A stretch of DNA of 64,000 nucleotides from Bifidobacterium sp. ESL0728 (GTDB taxonomy: Bacteria; Actinomycetota; Actinomycetes; Actinomycetales; Bifidobacteriaceae), in contig NZ_CP113925.1 of NCBI RefSeq assembly GCF_029392015.1, positions 1,364,001 through 1,428,000 on the forward strand, in the 5' to 3' direction. Under the pieces are notes generated by a model. The model searched no databases. It saw only the letters and a program-made list of their open reading frames with translations, and was not told the origin of the DNA. The position numbers and the translations under genes are program-made. Below are positions 8,202 through 17,326 of this stretch, one piece after another. How positions within the stretch are numbered: position 1 is the stretch's first letter; every line of letters begins with the position of its first letter.

Positions 8202-9545
8202 TCACTTCTTGGCTCCGGAAGTCGCGCCAGGCGTGCCTGTTCCCGACTGAGAGCCTGAAGAAGTCGATCCGGATTCGTTGCCGCTCGTACCCGTGCTGCC
8301 GGAAGTCGAGCCACTCGTGGAACCGGAATCTGTAGAGCCGTTACTGTTACTACCGCCGCTCGTGCCGCTGCTCGATGAATCGGTGGAACCGCTGGAGGAA
8401 CCGTTCGAATCCGAAGTGGTGCCGCCGGTTGTTCCGGAATTGCTGCTGCCCGAATTGCCGCTGCTTGAATTTCCAGAATTTCCAGAACTGTTGCCGGTTC
8501 CTGTGCCGTTGGAGGCCGAACCGCTCTGGGAGCCGGAATCGGAAGTCGTGCCGGAATTGTTTTGATTGGTCGTATCGCTGTTCTTTTGCGTGTCGTTATC
8601 GGTTTTCCGGTTGCTGTCAGTCGGCGTATTGCCGGAATCATCCTTCTGTTGTTTCGGGTTCTTGGTGGTCGAATTCGTGACGATATTACGCACCACGTGA
8701 TCGGTGCCTTCACCCTTGGTCACGAGCGAAATCACGCCAGCAGTGATGCCCACTGCAACCAAAGCACTGACAACGGCGACAACGATTGCCAGCCGCTTGT
8801 AGCGCTTCTGCTTGGAAGAATCGAACACACGGATATGGCCGTCGCTCTGCCCCGGGCCGCCCTTGAGCTTTTTGCCGGTACGGGAAACAGCTTTACCCTG
8901 CTGTTTCTGACCGACCGGCGGCATCACCGTGGTCTTGCCTGAAGCCACAGGTGTCAAAACCTGGGTGGAATCGTTCTTGGTCTTGTCGCTGCTGTTTTGG
9001 ACAACGTTTTTATCGCCCTTATCCTTTGTGGCTCCGGCGACGCTTGTATCGCTTCCGTCCCTATCGTTCCCGGCAATATTCTTGCCATCCTGTCCATTTA
9101 CGGACAACGTTTTGGTCGCGTCATTTTGCTCCGAGCCGGTTCCCATCTTCTCGGTACGTGCCAACGCGGCCAAACTCGGCGAAGTCCCGTCCATACGCAA
9201 AACAGGAGTGCCATGGACGCTTTGCACCGCGACCGGATTCGTCAATTGCCCATGATGCTCGGCGTCGGAGCCGATGACCCGTGTTTCATCATCCGAACCG
9301 GCGCCAATGGCGGCCTGCTGTGCGGTATCGTCATTCTGCGGCGCGTTCTCCTGGAACTTCTTGCCGGATTCCTTGAGCACATTCTGATAGATCTGTGAGG
9401 CGACCGCCGAAACGATGGAACCGACGGCGACACCGATTACCGAACCCGCAATGCCGATTTTTGCTGCCAACAGGAACGAAGTGACCGCAGCTAGCGCACC
9501 GGCTATGATCTGCGAGACGGAAATCCCCTTGAAAAAATTCTTCAC
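8202..9545 (-). CDS. Membrane protein with long Ser/Gly/Thr/Asn-rich low-complexity tail
   Basis: This 447-residue protein begins at a GTG (9545). No strong ribosome binding site is visible, so the start is uncertain. Hydrophobic helices lie near residues 10-28 and 30-50, and another near 252-275 (KRYKRLAIVVAVVSALVAVG). Between them is a polar linker of about 200 residues. After the last helix comes a tail of about 150 residues made mostly of Ser, Gly, Thr and Asn, resembling wall-spanning linkers. I see no sortase motif. The function is unknown. A surface or envelope location is inferred from topology. Confidence 0.75.
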   Translation of the reverse strand: MKNFFKGISVSQIIAGALAAVTSFLLAAKIGIAGSVIGVAVGSIVSAVASQIYQNVLKESGKKFQENAPQNDDTAQQAAIGAGSDDETRVIGSDAEHHGQLTNPVAVQSVHGTPVLRMDGTSPSLAALARTEKMGTGSEQNDATKTLSVNGQDGKNIAGNDRDGSDTSVAGATKDKGDKNVVQNSSDKTKNDSTQVLTPVASGKTTVMPPVGQKQQGKAVSRTGKKLKGGPGQSDGHIRVFDSSKQKRYKRLAIVVAVVSALVAVGITAGVISLVTKGEGTDHVVRNIVTNSTTKNPKQQKDDSGNTPTDSNRKTDNDTQKNSDTTNQNNSGTTSDSGSQSGSASNGTGTGNSSGNSGNSSSGNSGSSNSGTTGGTTSDSNGSSSGSTDSSSSGTSGGSNSNGSTDSGSTSGSTSGSTGTSGNESGSTSSGSQSGTGTPGATSGAKK

Positions 9546-9788
9546 GATACATAAGACTAACGAACGAAATTGGAAAAACCTGAAAACCGAGCAAAACCTT
9601 GCCGAACGCTTACAGGTAGGAAGCTAAATATTACAAAACCCCGGTGACGGCGAACACGAATGTCGAATTATACAAATAATTGTCACTATCGAAAAAGATG
9701 TCTGCACCGCTGTTTCACCACTTCAAGAATGGAAACCAAGGAAGAATGATAACCATTCAGGAACTCCGAAAAAGGCAGAGAACTACTA

Positions 9789-10850
9789 CTACTTGCGCCG
9801 GTCGTGCACCCAGTCTTCCACCCGACGGAACAGGTTGACGATTATGGAACGGTGCACAATGGACATCAGCACTGCCAGGAAAATCAACGCGAAACCGACC
9901 AGGGTCGCAAAGGTCAACGTCGATCCCCAGAAGAGTATGGAGAACAGTTCGGAGAACAGGCTTTCGGTACACATCACCACCGAGGCCGACGATGCCGAGA
10001 CGTGCGCCAGACCGATGTTCTGCATAAGCTGCGCCAAGGTGGTGGCTCCGATGAACAGATAAAGGAAGCTTATGATGATTTTCGGTTCGAGCCACGAGGC
10101 GTTCGGCATGGGCTCGGTGAGGATCGCACCAATCAGGAACAGCACGCAGGCCACGGCGAATTGGACGAAAGTGACCGCGATGGCATTGAATTTCTTGGAA
10201 TAGACGCCGAGATAGGTCAGGTTGAATGAGAACACGACGGCGCAACCGATGGTCAACCAGTCGCCCAGTGAAGGGGAAAGCGAAAGACCACCGGGTTTCA
10301 GTGAAACGAAGCCGACACCGATTAGACAGATCACGCCGGCGATGATGTTGATGTTATGCGGCCTGTTTTTCGTGGCGAACCAAGCGGCGAAAGGTGTAAG
10401 CACGCAATAGGAAGCCGTCAGGAACGCGCTTCGTCCGGGGTCGATCGTCAGAAGGCCCTTGGTCTGCAGGACCATGGTGCCCCAGTAGGTGACACCGACG
10501 ACGAGGGCAGGCACAAGCATCGATTTGTTGAGCGAGCGAATGATGGTTTTATGAAAAAGCAGGAACATGATGAGGCACGCCCCGCCGGTGCGCAACGCCA
10601 TCAACCATTGCGGTGTGATCGCGGCCATCGCAATCTTGGCGACCAGGTAGCTGCCGCCCCAAAGCATGGCGCAGCACAGCAGCATAAGACGGGCCAAATT
10701 GGGCGGGAAATTGCGGGAAAGCCGGCTACGCAAACCTTGGAAACCACGCCGTCCGGTGCCTTTTGACGAAAGATAGGAGGCAAGCGTATGGGCCATGGCC
10801 CTCTCCCTCTTGTGCATCTCCTGCATGTCCGAATCCGTATCGTCAGCCAT
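9789..10850 (-). CDS. EamA/DMT-family drug/metabolite transporter
   Basis: The product is a 353-residue protein with about ten hydrophobic helices in two similar halves, the EamA (DUF6) arrangement. Recognisable parts are LCCAMLWGGSYLVAKIAM near residue 60 and the second-half helices around FNLTYLGVYSKKF and FLYLFIGATTLAQLMQNIGL. Such proteins export small metabolites. The substrate cannot be inferred. The first ATG (10850) has a weak binding site. An in-frame ATG at 10796 is preceded by the better GAGGGAGAGG, so the first 18 residues may not be translated. Confidence 0.85.
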   Translation of the reverse strand: MADDTDSDMQEMHKRERAMAHTLASYLSSKGTGRRGFQGLRSRLSRNFPPNLARLMLLCCAMLWGGSYLVAKIAMAAITPQWLMALRTGGACLIMFLLFHKTIIRSLNKSMLVPALVVGVTYWGTMVLQTKGLLTIDPGRSAFLTASYCVLTPFAAWFATKNRPHNINIIAGVICLIGVGFVSLKPGGLSLSPSLGDWLTIGCAVVFSFNLTYLGVYSKKFNAIAVTFVQFAVACVLFLIGAILTEPMPNASWLEPKIIISFLYLFIGATTLAQLMQNIGLAHVSASSASVVMCTESLFSELFSILFWGSTLTFATLVGFALIFLAVLMSIVHRSIIVNLFRRVEDWVHDRRK

Positions 10851-11271
10851 GTCGGGCTTTCTCTTTCAACTTCCGTTTCGGCGAGGGACCCGACAAGCCT
10901 GCGCCGACTACGTTTCTCTTCGTATCGTCGCCTGCAGCAAACGTGAGCCACTTCGCGTCAACAGACATTTAAACCACGTATTGTTATCTAAATTAGGTCA
11001 TTTTCTCGCTGCGACACGCCTAGAAACACAATGAAATTTTGCTCATTCCAACATTTCACGCATTGGTCACATTTTTGTATCGCAGATTTGTGAATTCAGG
11101 TAAATACTGCATTTAAAAAGGAGAGTGCAATAGTCCTTTCATAACCGTTTGGCCGCTGTTTCGGTTTGGCGGTATGCGGTGAGCAATGTCACACGCTTTT
11201 ATCAGTGAACTCGGGCTCAACGACGTAAGATAGAAGCGTATAGAAAGCAGTTCGATTGAAAGGACAGCAAT
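10851..11271. other. Intergenic region between divergent transporter and PPOX-fold genes
   Basis: The region holds the divergent promoters of the two flanking genes. It contains several AT-rich blocks and no credible gene, RNA structure or repeat that I could identify. Confidence 0.4.
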
Positions 11272-11676
11272 ATGGCTACTCTTACCCCGGAAATGAAGGA
11301 ATTCATCAACAACAATCTTGCCTGGATCGCGACCGTCAGCAAGGAGGGCCAGCTCGATCTCGGCCCGAAGATGTCGATGTTCGTGCTCGACGACAACCAC
11401 CTCGCCTATCACGAGCGCACTGCCGGCCAGCATTATCGCAATCTTGAGGACGGCAGCCCGCTGGTGATCTGCTTCGCCAACCTGGAGCAGAAGAAGGGCT
11501 ACCGCTTCCGCGGCAACGTCACCCTCCACTCCGATGACGCCATCTACGACGAGCAGGTCAAGGTCGCCGAGAAGAACGGCACCAAGAAGCCCGCCACCAT
11601 CCCGGTCCTCGAGATCACCGAGATCCAGGACCTCTCCGCTGGCCCCAAGGCCGGCACCACCATCAGCAAGGACTGA
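11272..11676 (+). CDS. Pyridoxamine 5'-phosphate oxidase-fold (split-barrel) flavoprotein-like protein
   Basis: This 134-residue protein begins at an ATG with AAAGGACAGCA upstream. Its layout fits the PPOX/FMN-binding split barrel: an N-terminal helix (TPEMKEFINNNLAWIATVS), then strands with GQLDLGPKMSMFVLDDNHLAYHE, and GYRFRGNVTLHSDD in the second half. Members bind FMN, F420 or haem and reduce or sense small molecules. The cofactor and reaction here are unknown. The gene is monocistronic and ends at a strong terminator. Confidence 0.8.
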   Translation: MATLTPEMKEFINNNLAWIATVSKEGQLDLGPKMSMFVLDDNHLAYHERTAGQHYRNLEDGSPLVICFANLEQKKGYRFRGNVTLHSDDAIYDEQVKVAEKNGTKKPATIPVLEITEIQDLSAGPKAGTTISKD

Positions 11677-11723
11677 ATGATTGCTGGCGATGGCTTGAAC
11701 CCAATGATTTAAGCCATTGATTA

Positions 11724-11758
11724 AATGAGGGTCTCCCCTTTTGGAGGCCCTCATTTTG
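11724..11758 (+). terminator. Intrinsic terminator after the PPOX-fold gene
   Basis: A 13-bp stem (AATGAGGGTCTCC pairing with GGAGGCCCTCATT, one G-U pair) has a six-base loop and is followed by a short T run. It begins 47 bases after the stop. Confidence 0.9.
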
Positions 11759-11803
11759 TATGCTTGCTATGTCATGTGTCGTTGATTGGTTAAAGGAACG
11801 AAA

Positions 11804-12502
11804 ATGTGTCGTAGGTTCTCACTTGATCTTGACTGGAACGCCGTCGGTCGCCAATTCGAGGTAGCCGATGAAGACATCAAAACCCAGACGCTGCCTGCGC
11901 GCACTTTTCGCGTCGAACCAAAACAGACAATCGGAGTCATCGCAGCAGATAACAAAGGCAAACGACACTTGCGCGGCGGAAACTGGTCATTGATACCGTC
12001 TTGGAGCGAAACCCCGCAGCTCGCCTACCCCACCTATAACGCGCGTATGGAATCCGCTGCGCGGAAACCCACGTTCAGGGACGCGATGCGTAGCTGCCGA
12101 GCAATCATTCCTGCCGCTGGATATTTCGAATTTAAAGGCAAACGGCCGTTCTATTTCCATGCTCCTGAGAACGTGACGCTTGCTATGGCAGGTTTGTATT
12201 CGTGGTGGCGGGCAAATGCCGCTTCTGAATGGCGTCTGACGGCTACCGTCGTGACTTGCGAGGCAATCGACGGTCTGGCTGAAATCCACAACCGTATGCC
12301 ACTGCTCATTGCAGCAAGCATGATTGAAAAATGGCTTGATCCTGAGGTCGAAGGCAACGACATCATCTCGCAAATTCACGATGTAGGACTTGGTATATCA
12401 GAAAACCTTTCCTATTATGAGGTGGCTGAACCAAAATCAGGAGAGGACGACCCGGGGTGTATTCGTCCGATCCAGAAAGATGACCCGATTAGCCTCTTTT
12501 AA
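11804..12502 (+). CDS. SRAP/HMCES-family abasic-site processing protein
   Basis: I start the gene at the ATG (11804) after AAAGGAACGAAA so that the second residue is Cys (MCRRFSLD). SRAP proteins expose this Cys after Met removal and link it covalently to abasic sites in single-stranded DNA. Other family signatures are present: YNARMESA, AGYFEFKGKRPF with the catalytic Glu, and EIHNRMPL with the conserved His. The product is 232 residues, the usual length of the bacterial YedK type. It acts on DNA in the cytoplasm, protecting stalled forks. It has no operon partner here. Confidence 0.92.
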   Translation: MCRRFSLDLDWNAVGRQFEVADEDIKTQTLPARTFRVEPKQTIGVIAADNKGKRHLRGGNWSLIPSWSETPQLAYPTYNARMESAARKPTFRDAMRSCRAIIPAAGYFEFKGKRPFYFHAPENVTLAMAGLYSWWRANAASEWRLTATVVTCEAIDGLAEIHNRMPLLIAASMIEKWLDPEVEGNDIISQIHDVGLGISENLSYYEVAEPKSGEDDPGCIRPIQKDDPISLF

Positions 12503-12830
12503 GGCAACTGTCAACGACTCGATACCCACTATCCGAACATCGTCTTTCTTCTCGGATCCGCAACGCTGATATCATCAATGATGTATTTTTTGAATCCCGG
12601 GATCCGTCTCTAAACATTGAATAATCCGATTATGTTTCGGCTGCACACAAAGCGTTCGACGACGAACACTCCATTGGCGTTTCGCAGCAAGGGAACTTAT
12701 CAGCTGTCGGCGTATCCGCTTCTCGACAAGCCAAAAGAAGATACCAATCCCTTGCTCTGCGAGACAATGGGAATGGGGGAAGCTGCCAATCGGCGGCAAA
12801 TCCTTTGCATAACGAAAGGAATCAACAGTT
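12503..12830. other. Intergenic region upstream of the aldo/keto reductase gene
   Basis: This is a 328-bp gap between two plus-strand genes. The plus ORF at 12617-13078 running through it overlaps the reductase gene in another frame and is a shadow. I see no clear terminator, RNA or repeat. Confidence 0.4.
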
Positions 12831-13790
12831 ATGGCAGAAAATCGCATCAACGTCGGGCAAAGCGACCTCAAGGTCTTCCCACTGGTGCTCGGCGGCAACA
12901 CCTTCGGCTGGACCAGCGACGACAAGACCAGCGACGCCGTGCTCGACAAGTACGTCGACGCCGGCGGCAATTTCGTGGATACGGCCGACGTCTATTCGGC
13001 TTGGGTTCCCGGCCATTCGGGCGGCGAATCCGAAATCGTGCTCGGCCGTTGGCTGGCAACCCGCAAAAACCGCAATGACATGGTCATCGCCACCAAGGTG
13101 AGCGAACATCCTCAATATCCCGGACTCTCCGCCAAGAACATCGCTGCGGCCGTCGATGAGTCGCTGCTGAGGGTCGGAACCGATTACATCGACCTTTATT
13201 ACGCGCATTTCGACCATAAGGATACCCCGCTGGAAGAGACCGTCGCCGCCTTCGACAAGCTGGTCAAATCCGGCAAGGTCCGCGCCATCGGCATTTCCAA
13301 CTTTTCGGCCGACCGCATCGAGGAATGGCTCAAAATCGCCCGCGAGAACGGTTACACGCTGCCCGTCGCCCTCGAACCGCAATACAATCTCGTCTCCCGA
13401 GGCAACTACGAGAAGACGCTGGCCCCCGTCGCCAAGCGCGAGCAGCTTTCCGTATTTCCCTACTTCGCTCTGGCTGCGGGATTCCTGACCGGCAAGTACC
13501 GTTCGGCCGCGGACGCCGAGGGTAAGGCACGTCAAGGCATGGTCGCTGATTACCTCACGCCCGACGGCTTCGCGCTGATCGATGCGCTCGACAAAGTGGC
13601 CAAAGCCCACAACGTCGCCATCGCCACGGTCTCGCTGGCTTGGCTGCGCCATCGTCCGCAGGTCGCCGCACCAATCGTCTCTGCCCGTATCCCGGAGCAA
13701 CTGCCGGACCTGCTGGCTTCCAGCACACTCACACTGAGCGATGCCGAGGTCGAAGCGCTCAACAAGGCCTCCGAGCCTTTCGCCAAGTAA
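12831..13790 (+). CDS. Aldo/keto reductase
   Basis: The product has 319 residues with the (beta/alpha)8 AKR fold. The catalytic Asp and Tyr are in GGNFVDTADVYS, the Lys in MVIATKVSEH, and the position usually taken by His falls in DLYYAHFDH. The NADPH-binding end shows APIVSARIPEQLPDLLAS. AKRs reduce aldehydes or ketones to alcohols with NADPH. The substrate is not predictable. GAAAGGAATC precedes the ATG. The 3' end runs directly into the inverted-box array at 13818. Confidence 0.92.
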   Translation: MAENRINVGQSDLKVFPLVLGGNTFGWTSDDKTSDAVLDKYVDAGGNFVDTADVYSAWVPGHSGGESEIVLGRWLATRKNRNDMVIATKVSEHPQYPGLSAKNIAAAVDESLLRVGTDYIDLYYAHFDHKDTPLEETVAAFDKLVKSGKVRAIGISNFSADRIEEWLKIARENGYTLPVALEPQYNLVSRGNYEKTLAPVAKREQLSVFPYFALAAGFLTGKYRSAADAEGKARQGMVADYLTPDGFALIDALDKVAKAHNVAIATVSLAWLRHRPQVAAPIVSARIPEQLPDLLASSTLTLSDAEVEALNKASEPFAK

Positions 13791-13813
13791 TACAAGACAA
13801 CATGTCAAAGGTT

Positions 13814-13863
13814 AAATGTGATTATCTCTGTACTTTTTACGAAATGCAGAGATAATCACATTT
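13814..13863 (+). terminator. Perfect 17-bp hairpin at the 3' end of the aldo/keto reductase gene
   Basis: AAATGTGATTATCTCTG and its exact complement enclose a 16-base loop. A short T run follows the right arm. It can serve as a terminator for the upstream gene, yet it is also the first box pair of the 61-bp array described next. Confidence 0.6.
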
Positions 13864-13980
13864 TTCACGTCTTTTCCGTTATTAGCTCTGTATCCAGAAT
13901 CCTTTCGCAAAGCTAATCACACTTTGAGGGCAAATTTCGTGATTGACTCCGCAACTTTGACGATATGCAAAGTTAGCCAC
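13818..13980. repeat. Array of three 60-61 bp units with alternating inverted 15-bp boxes (array 1)
   Basis: Box b copies start at 13818 (GTGATTATCTCTGTA), 13878 and 13939. Box a copies, their inverse complement, start at 13845 (TGCAGAGATAATCAC), 13906 and 13966. The b-to-a spacer is 12-13 bp and the a-to-b spacer is 18 bp throughout, while the spacer sequences differ. The first pair is perfect and the later pairs are degenerate. It occupies the gap between the reductase and the convergent glycosidase. A second array with the same geometry lies at 40824-40988. I know of no named family that fits. Confidence 0.75.
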
Positions 13981-14014
13981 AATCCGCAACGCGACGCAGA
14001 CTCTCCTCGACCAA

Positions 14015-15310
14015 TCACACCGCATGATGCTCGACATGGAGCAGGGGTACGGAGGATTCGTCTTCGTAGATGTCAGAGTGCGGAGTCGAGTCTAGATTCA
14101 TGTCGATATGGAGCTTGGCACTGCCGTCACGAGCTTTGAGGTCATAGGCATAATGGCGGTTTTCGAGCAAGGTCGGCTCCGTGGTGGCGTCAACCATCCA
14201 CGGACGCGCACTTCTGATTGCGGCCAATTGACCGGTGAGCCGGTACATCCATTCGCCGTCAAGCGACAGGTTTTCCGGCGTTTCCGGGTATTCGGGACGA
14301 ACGATGTCGTCGCCGCCGACCCCATCGGTTTTGTCACCCAACATGGCTCGCTCATCGCCGTAATAGACCGAGGGCGTGCCGCCGACCGTGAAGAGGATCA
14401 CAGCAGCCAGCGCAAGCTTTTCCTCGTCCTGGATTTGGCTGGCAATCCTGGTGACGTCGTGGTTGCCAATGAACGTCTGTGGCGTAAAGGTCTCCAGGAA
14501 CGTGTCGTGACGCTTCAGACACCAATCAAGTTCGAAGAAATTCGCTTCCTTGAGACTGCTCCAGATCGCTTTCCACAGCTCATACTGGGTGACGGTGTCA
14601 ATGGTCGAATCACGTACAAACTGCGGATAATCACCATGAATGGCTTCGCCTATGAACCACGCATCCGGAATTTCACGGCGCACACGAGGCAACACCTTGG
14701 CCCAGAAAGCAGACGGCACCGTCGTGGCCGCGTCCAGACGCCAGGCATCCACGCCACGGCGCATCCAATGAGTCATTACATCGGTCACCAGATCGGCGAC
14801 CCGAGACGCCTCATGGTTGAAGGCGGGAAGAATCGCATGGCCTTCGAAATTCTTATAATCGAGCGTTCCGTCTTCGGCCGAAAAGAAGCTGAACATGTCA
14901 TCGCTATTATGCCCGACGGACTTTCCGGCTTCAACCTCGCCTTCCGCCCGTTTGAGTTCACGCTGGAACTCCGGGAAATCCCTGCCGACGTGATTGAAAA
15001 CGCCGTCCAGCATCAACGCGATTCCGCGTTGATGGCAAGCCGCCACCAAACGGTCGAATGCCTCGTCGTCACCGAGTCTGGGGTCGATCTTGTAAAAATC
15101 GATGGTGTCGTAACCATGGGTGTCGGAATCGAAAATCGGGCCAAGTAAAAGTCCGTCGCAGCCCATGCCTTTCATGTAATCCAGCCAGTTGATCAGACGA
15201 TCAAGCCTGGGGGTCTTCAGACGTTGCGCATCGGATTGCGGGCGCACCGGAGCCCCGCAGAAGCCCAAAGGATACACCTGCCACCAGATCCTACGGCTCA
15301 TTTCGTTCAT
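14015..15310 (-). CDS. GH13 alpha-amylase family glycosidase
   Basis: This is a 431-residue TIM-barrel enzyme of glycoside hydrolase family 13. Signatures: LMLDGVFNHVG (region I), DAWRLDAATT with the nucleophile Asp (region II), FIGEAIHGD with the acid/base Glu (region III), and FIGNHDVTR with the transition-state Asp (region IV). It should cleave or transfer alpha-glucosyl linkages in oligosaccharides in the cytoplasm, since no signal peptide is visible. I use the ATG at 15310, preceded by GAGG at good spacing. An in-frame ATG at 15358 would add 16 residues. The exact subfamily is undecided. Confidence 0.88.
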   Translation of the reverse strand: MNEMSRRIWWQVYPLGFCGAPVRPQSDAQRLKTPRLDRLINWLDYMKGMGCDGLLLGPIFDSDTHGYDTIDFYKIDPRLGDDEAFDRLVAACHQRGIALMLDGVFNHVGRDFPEFQRELKRAEGEVEAGKSVGHNSDDMFSFFSAEDGTLDYKNFEGHAILPAFNHEASRVADLVTDVMTHWMRRGVDAWRLDAATTVPSAFWAKVLPRVRREIPDAWFIGEAIHGDYPQFVRDSTIDTVTQYELWKAIWSSLKEANFFELDWCLKRHDTFLETFTPQTFIGNHDVTRIASQIQDEEKLALAAVILFTVGGTPSVYYGDERAMLGDKTDGVGGDDIVRPEYPETPENLSLDGEWMYRLTGQLAAIRSARPWMVDATTEPTLLENRHYAYDLKARDGSAKLHIDMNLDSTPHSDIYEDESSVPLLHVEHHAV

Positions 15311-15640
15311 CTTATGCCTCGTTTCCTGCCAGGCCCGCGTCATTCTAGTTTCCAGCATTCAACTTTACCAGCAGAAAGCCACGTAAACGGCTGCTTCATC
15401 CGGATTTACCATGTAGCCGATTGCGTTTGCGACATGCGACCCGAATAACAAAACCACATGTTCCATGGCCTGGTAGCAGAGATTTTTCTTTTGAAAATGT
15501 AATAGTGATAAATGTATCCGAAACATAACGAAAGCCGCCGAAACGCTTCTTGCGCGATGGCGGCTTTCATCTTGCTGCAGGAGCCTCAAACCGATATCAC
15601 ATCATGTTTGAAGCCCTACCCATCAGCAGAAACTTCGTTT
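15311..15640. other. Intergenic region containing one terminator
   Basis: The gap lies between the glycosidase start and the end of the Lys/Ala-rich small gene. Apart from the hairpin at 15530-15568 I see only AT-rich sequence that may hold the glycosidase promoter. Confidence 0.4.
15530..15568 (-). terminator. Intrinsic terminator candidate of the Lys/Ala-rich small gene
   Basis: The 10-bp perfect stem GAAAGCCGCC/GGCGGCTTTC lies about 70 bases past the stop at 15641 in minus orientation. Its A/T-flanked arms fit a terminator. Confidence 0.7.
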
Positions 15641-15895
15641 TCACTTGTTGTCGCGAACCTGCTGCTTGACCGCGTTCTTGGCCTCGGTGGCCTGCTCCTT
15701 GCCCTGTGCTACCGCGCTTTCGCCCTTGGCCTTGGCCTCATCGGCCTTATCAGAGCACTTGTCTTTGACATCATCAGCCTTCTTTTTGGTGTCATCGACC
15801 ACATCTGCAGCCTTGTCCTTCACGTCGGCAGCGGCTTTGCCAAGCTTCTCGCCGGCTTGCTTGGCTGCATCCTTGGCGTCATCGAAAATACCCAT
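15641..15895 (-). CDS. Small Lys/Ala/Asp-rich helical protein (CsbD/LEA-like composition)
   Basis: An ATG at 15895 with AAGGGGAATTATT upstream gives 84 residues beginning MGIFDDAKDAAKQAGEKLG. The protein is almost entirely Lys, Ala, Asp and Glu in an amphipathic helical pattern (DVKDKAADVVDDTKKK). This composition resembles CsbD-like and LEA-like stress proteins. It is a composition match, not a proven homology. A longer reading frame to 15988 lacks a binding site. Monocistronic with its own terminator. Confidence 0.75.
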   Translation of the reverse strand: MGIFDDAKDAAKQAGEKLGKAAADVKDKAADVVDDTKKKADDVKDKCSDKADEAKAKGESAVAQGKEQATEAKNAVKQQVRDNK

Positions 15896-16104
15896 AATAA
15901 TTCCCCTTGTTTTAAGAGATTCAATCCACCCGACCCTCACCGAATGATCGTATGTGATGGTCGAGGTACGAAAACATATCGTTGCCATACACTTATTATC
16001 TTAGCCTATAAATCCATATGTAAGACTAAACACCTACGCATTGTATGACCGGACTAAATGGCTTGAAAACCTGGAAAACAGGACAATTTCGGTGAAAAAC
16101 CAAA

Positions 16105-16830
16105 TCAGAGCTTAGGATTCTCCCATTCGGGCGTATCGGCGATGGCAGGCCCGTGATTGTAGTCGGAAAGAGCCCACCGCAGCGGTTTGCCGACAATGGC
16201 AATGGGAATGAGCCTGGCCCAGTGCGCGTTGCGCATCGAGAAGACAGCAGAATTGGCGTCGGCGTCTTCGTCCGCGTTCAAAAGGGTACGTACGGTATCG
16301 GCGATGCAGGCACCGTGCGAGAAGACGTAAAGGTCGGTGTCCGGCTCGGCTTTGCCAGCCCATTCTGCGATGGCCTGCGTCCCCCGTTGACCGACATGCT
16401 TGTCCGGTTCGACGTTATGTTTGAGTTCGCCGCCCTCGCCGTGAAGCCAGGAGGTGAAATCCTCAGGATACTTTTCCATGATATCCCGGGTCGCCTGACC
16501 TTCCCAATCGCCATAGTGCCGTTCGCGAACTCGCGGGTCCGGATGGACTTCCTCGCCGATCAGGTCGGCGAAGGCATGGGCGGTGGCCATGGCTCGTCCC
16601 AGATCGGAAGCGACGATCAAGCGATGCCGTTGCTGGTCCTTCTGGCCGTCAACATAAAGCTCCTTCAGGGCCCGGCCGGTCTGATGGACCTGCCAATTGC
16701 CGACTTCGTCAAGAGGAATATCGGTGACGCCTTGAATACGGCCGGAAGCGTTGTAGGCGGTACGTCCGTGACGCACCAGCGTCAGCGACCGGACGTGGAC
16801 ATTGGGATCGAATAGCGTATTGAAATCCAT
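16105..16830 (-). CDS. Histidine phosphatase (phosphoglycerate mutase-like)
   Basis: The product has 241 residues. The catalytic RHG motif is in LTLVRHGRTAYN near residue 20. The second phosphate-pocket segment includes RERHYGDWEGQ, and a late YVFSHGACIADTVR carries the second His. Members remove phosphate from small molecules or sugars using a phospho-His intermediate. The precise substrate is unknown. TAGGAG before the ATG supports the start. It follows rsfS in the same direction and probably shares its transcript. Confidence 0.9.
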   Translation of the reverse strand: MDFNTLFDPNVHVRSLTLVRHGRTAYNASGRIQGVTDIPLDEVGNWQVHQTGRALKELYVDGQKDQQRHRLIVASDLGRAMATAHAFADLIGEEVHPDPRVRERHYGDWEGQATRDIMEKYPEDFTSWLHGEGGELKHNVEPDKHVGQRGTQAIAEWAGKAEPDTDLYVFSHGACIADTVRTLLNADEDADANSAVFSMRNAHWARLIPIAIVGKPLRWALSDYNHGPAIADTPEWENPKL

Positions 16831-16927
16831 CGTTAACTCCTAGATACTGATGGAATGGTCATAGTGTTCAATCCTGGGACGCAGTGCTCACGCCGACGGA
16901 TATCATTCATGGCCTTTCGACGATTGT

Positions 16928-17323
16928 TCACTCGTCGGCGGATTTGTCTTCAGACGTTTTGGGCAGCTGAAGGTCGATGGCCGGGCAGTCCTGCCAAAGC
17001 CGTTCGAGATCGTAGTATTGACGTTCTTCCTCGTGCATGATGTGGATGACGAAATCACCGTAGTCGAGCAGCACCCAACGAGCCTCGTCAAGACCTTCAC
17101 GGCTGCGAGGTTCAAGCTTTCCACCCTTGGTGTAAAGTTCCTTTTCGATTTCCTCGGCCACGGCCAGAACCTGGCGTTCACTCGAAGCCGTAGCGATGAG
17201 CATGGCATCGGTGATGGCGATGGGACCGGTGACGTCGAAGGCGACGATATCCGTGGCCTTCACCCGGTCGGCCGCAACCGCTGCCAGACGCAGGGCCTCA
17301 ATGGTGGATTGCAATGCTGCCAT
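16928..17323 (-). CDS. rsfS: Ribosome silencing factor RsfS
   Basis: This 131-residue protein belongs to the RsfS/Iojap family. The core reads DIVAFDVTGP, TDAMLIATASSERQVLAVAEEIE, then WVLLDYGDFVIHIMHEEERQYYDLERLW, the family hallmark. RsfS binds ribosomal protein uL14 and blocks subunit joining when nutrients are scarce. GGGAG sits nine bases before the ATG. It lies four bases from the glmU stop and upstream of the histidine phosphatase, so the three are likely co-transcribed. Confidence 0.95.
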   Translation of the reverse strand: MAALQSTIEALRLAAVAADRVKATDIVAFDVTGPIAITDAMLIATASSERQVLAVAEEIEKELYTKGGKLEPRSREGLDEARWVLLDYGDFVIHIMHEEERQYYDLERLWQDCPAIDLQLPKTSEDKSADE

Positions 17324-17326
17324 AAA

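Noticed and set aside
12617-13078. 153-codon plus ORF overlapping the aldo/keto reductase start
   Set aside because: It is in another frame of the reductase gene and has an Arg-rich shadow composition.
13818-13980. CRISPR array
   Set aside because: Boxes are only 15 bp, alternate in orientation and have spacers of 12-18 bp. No cas genes are present.
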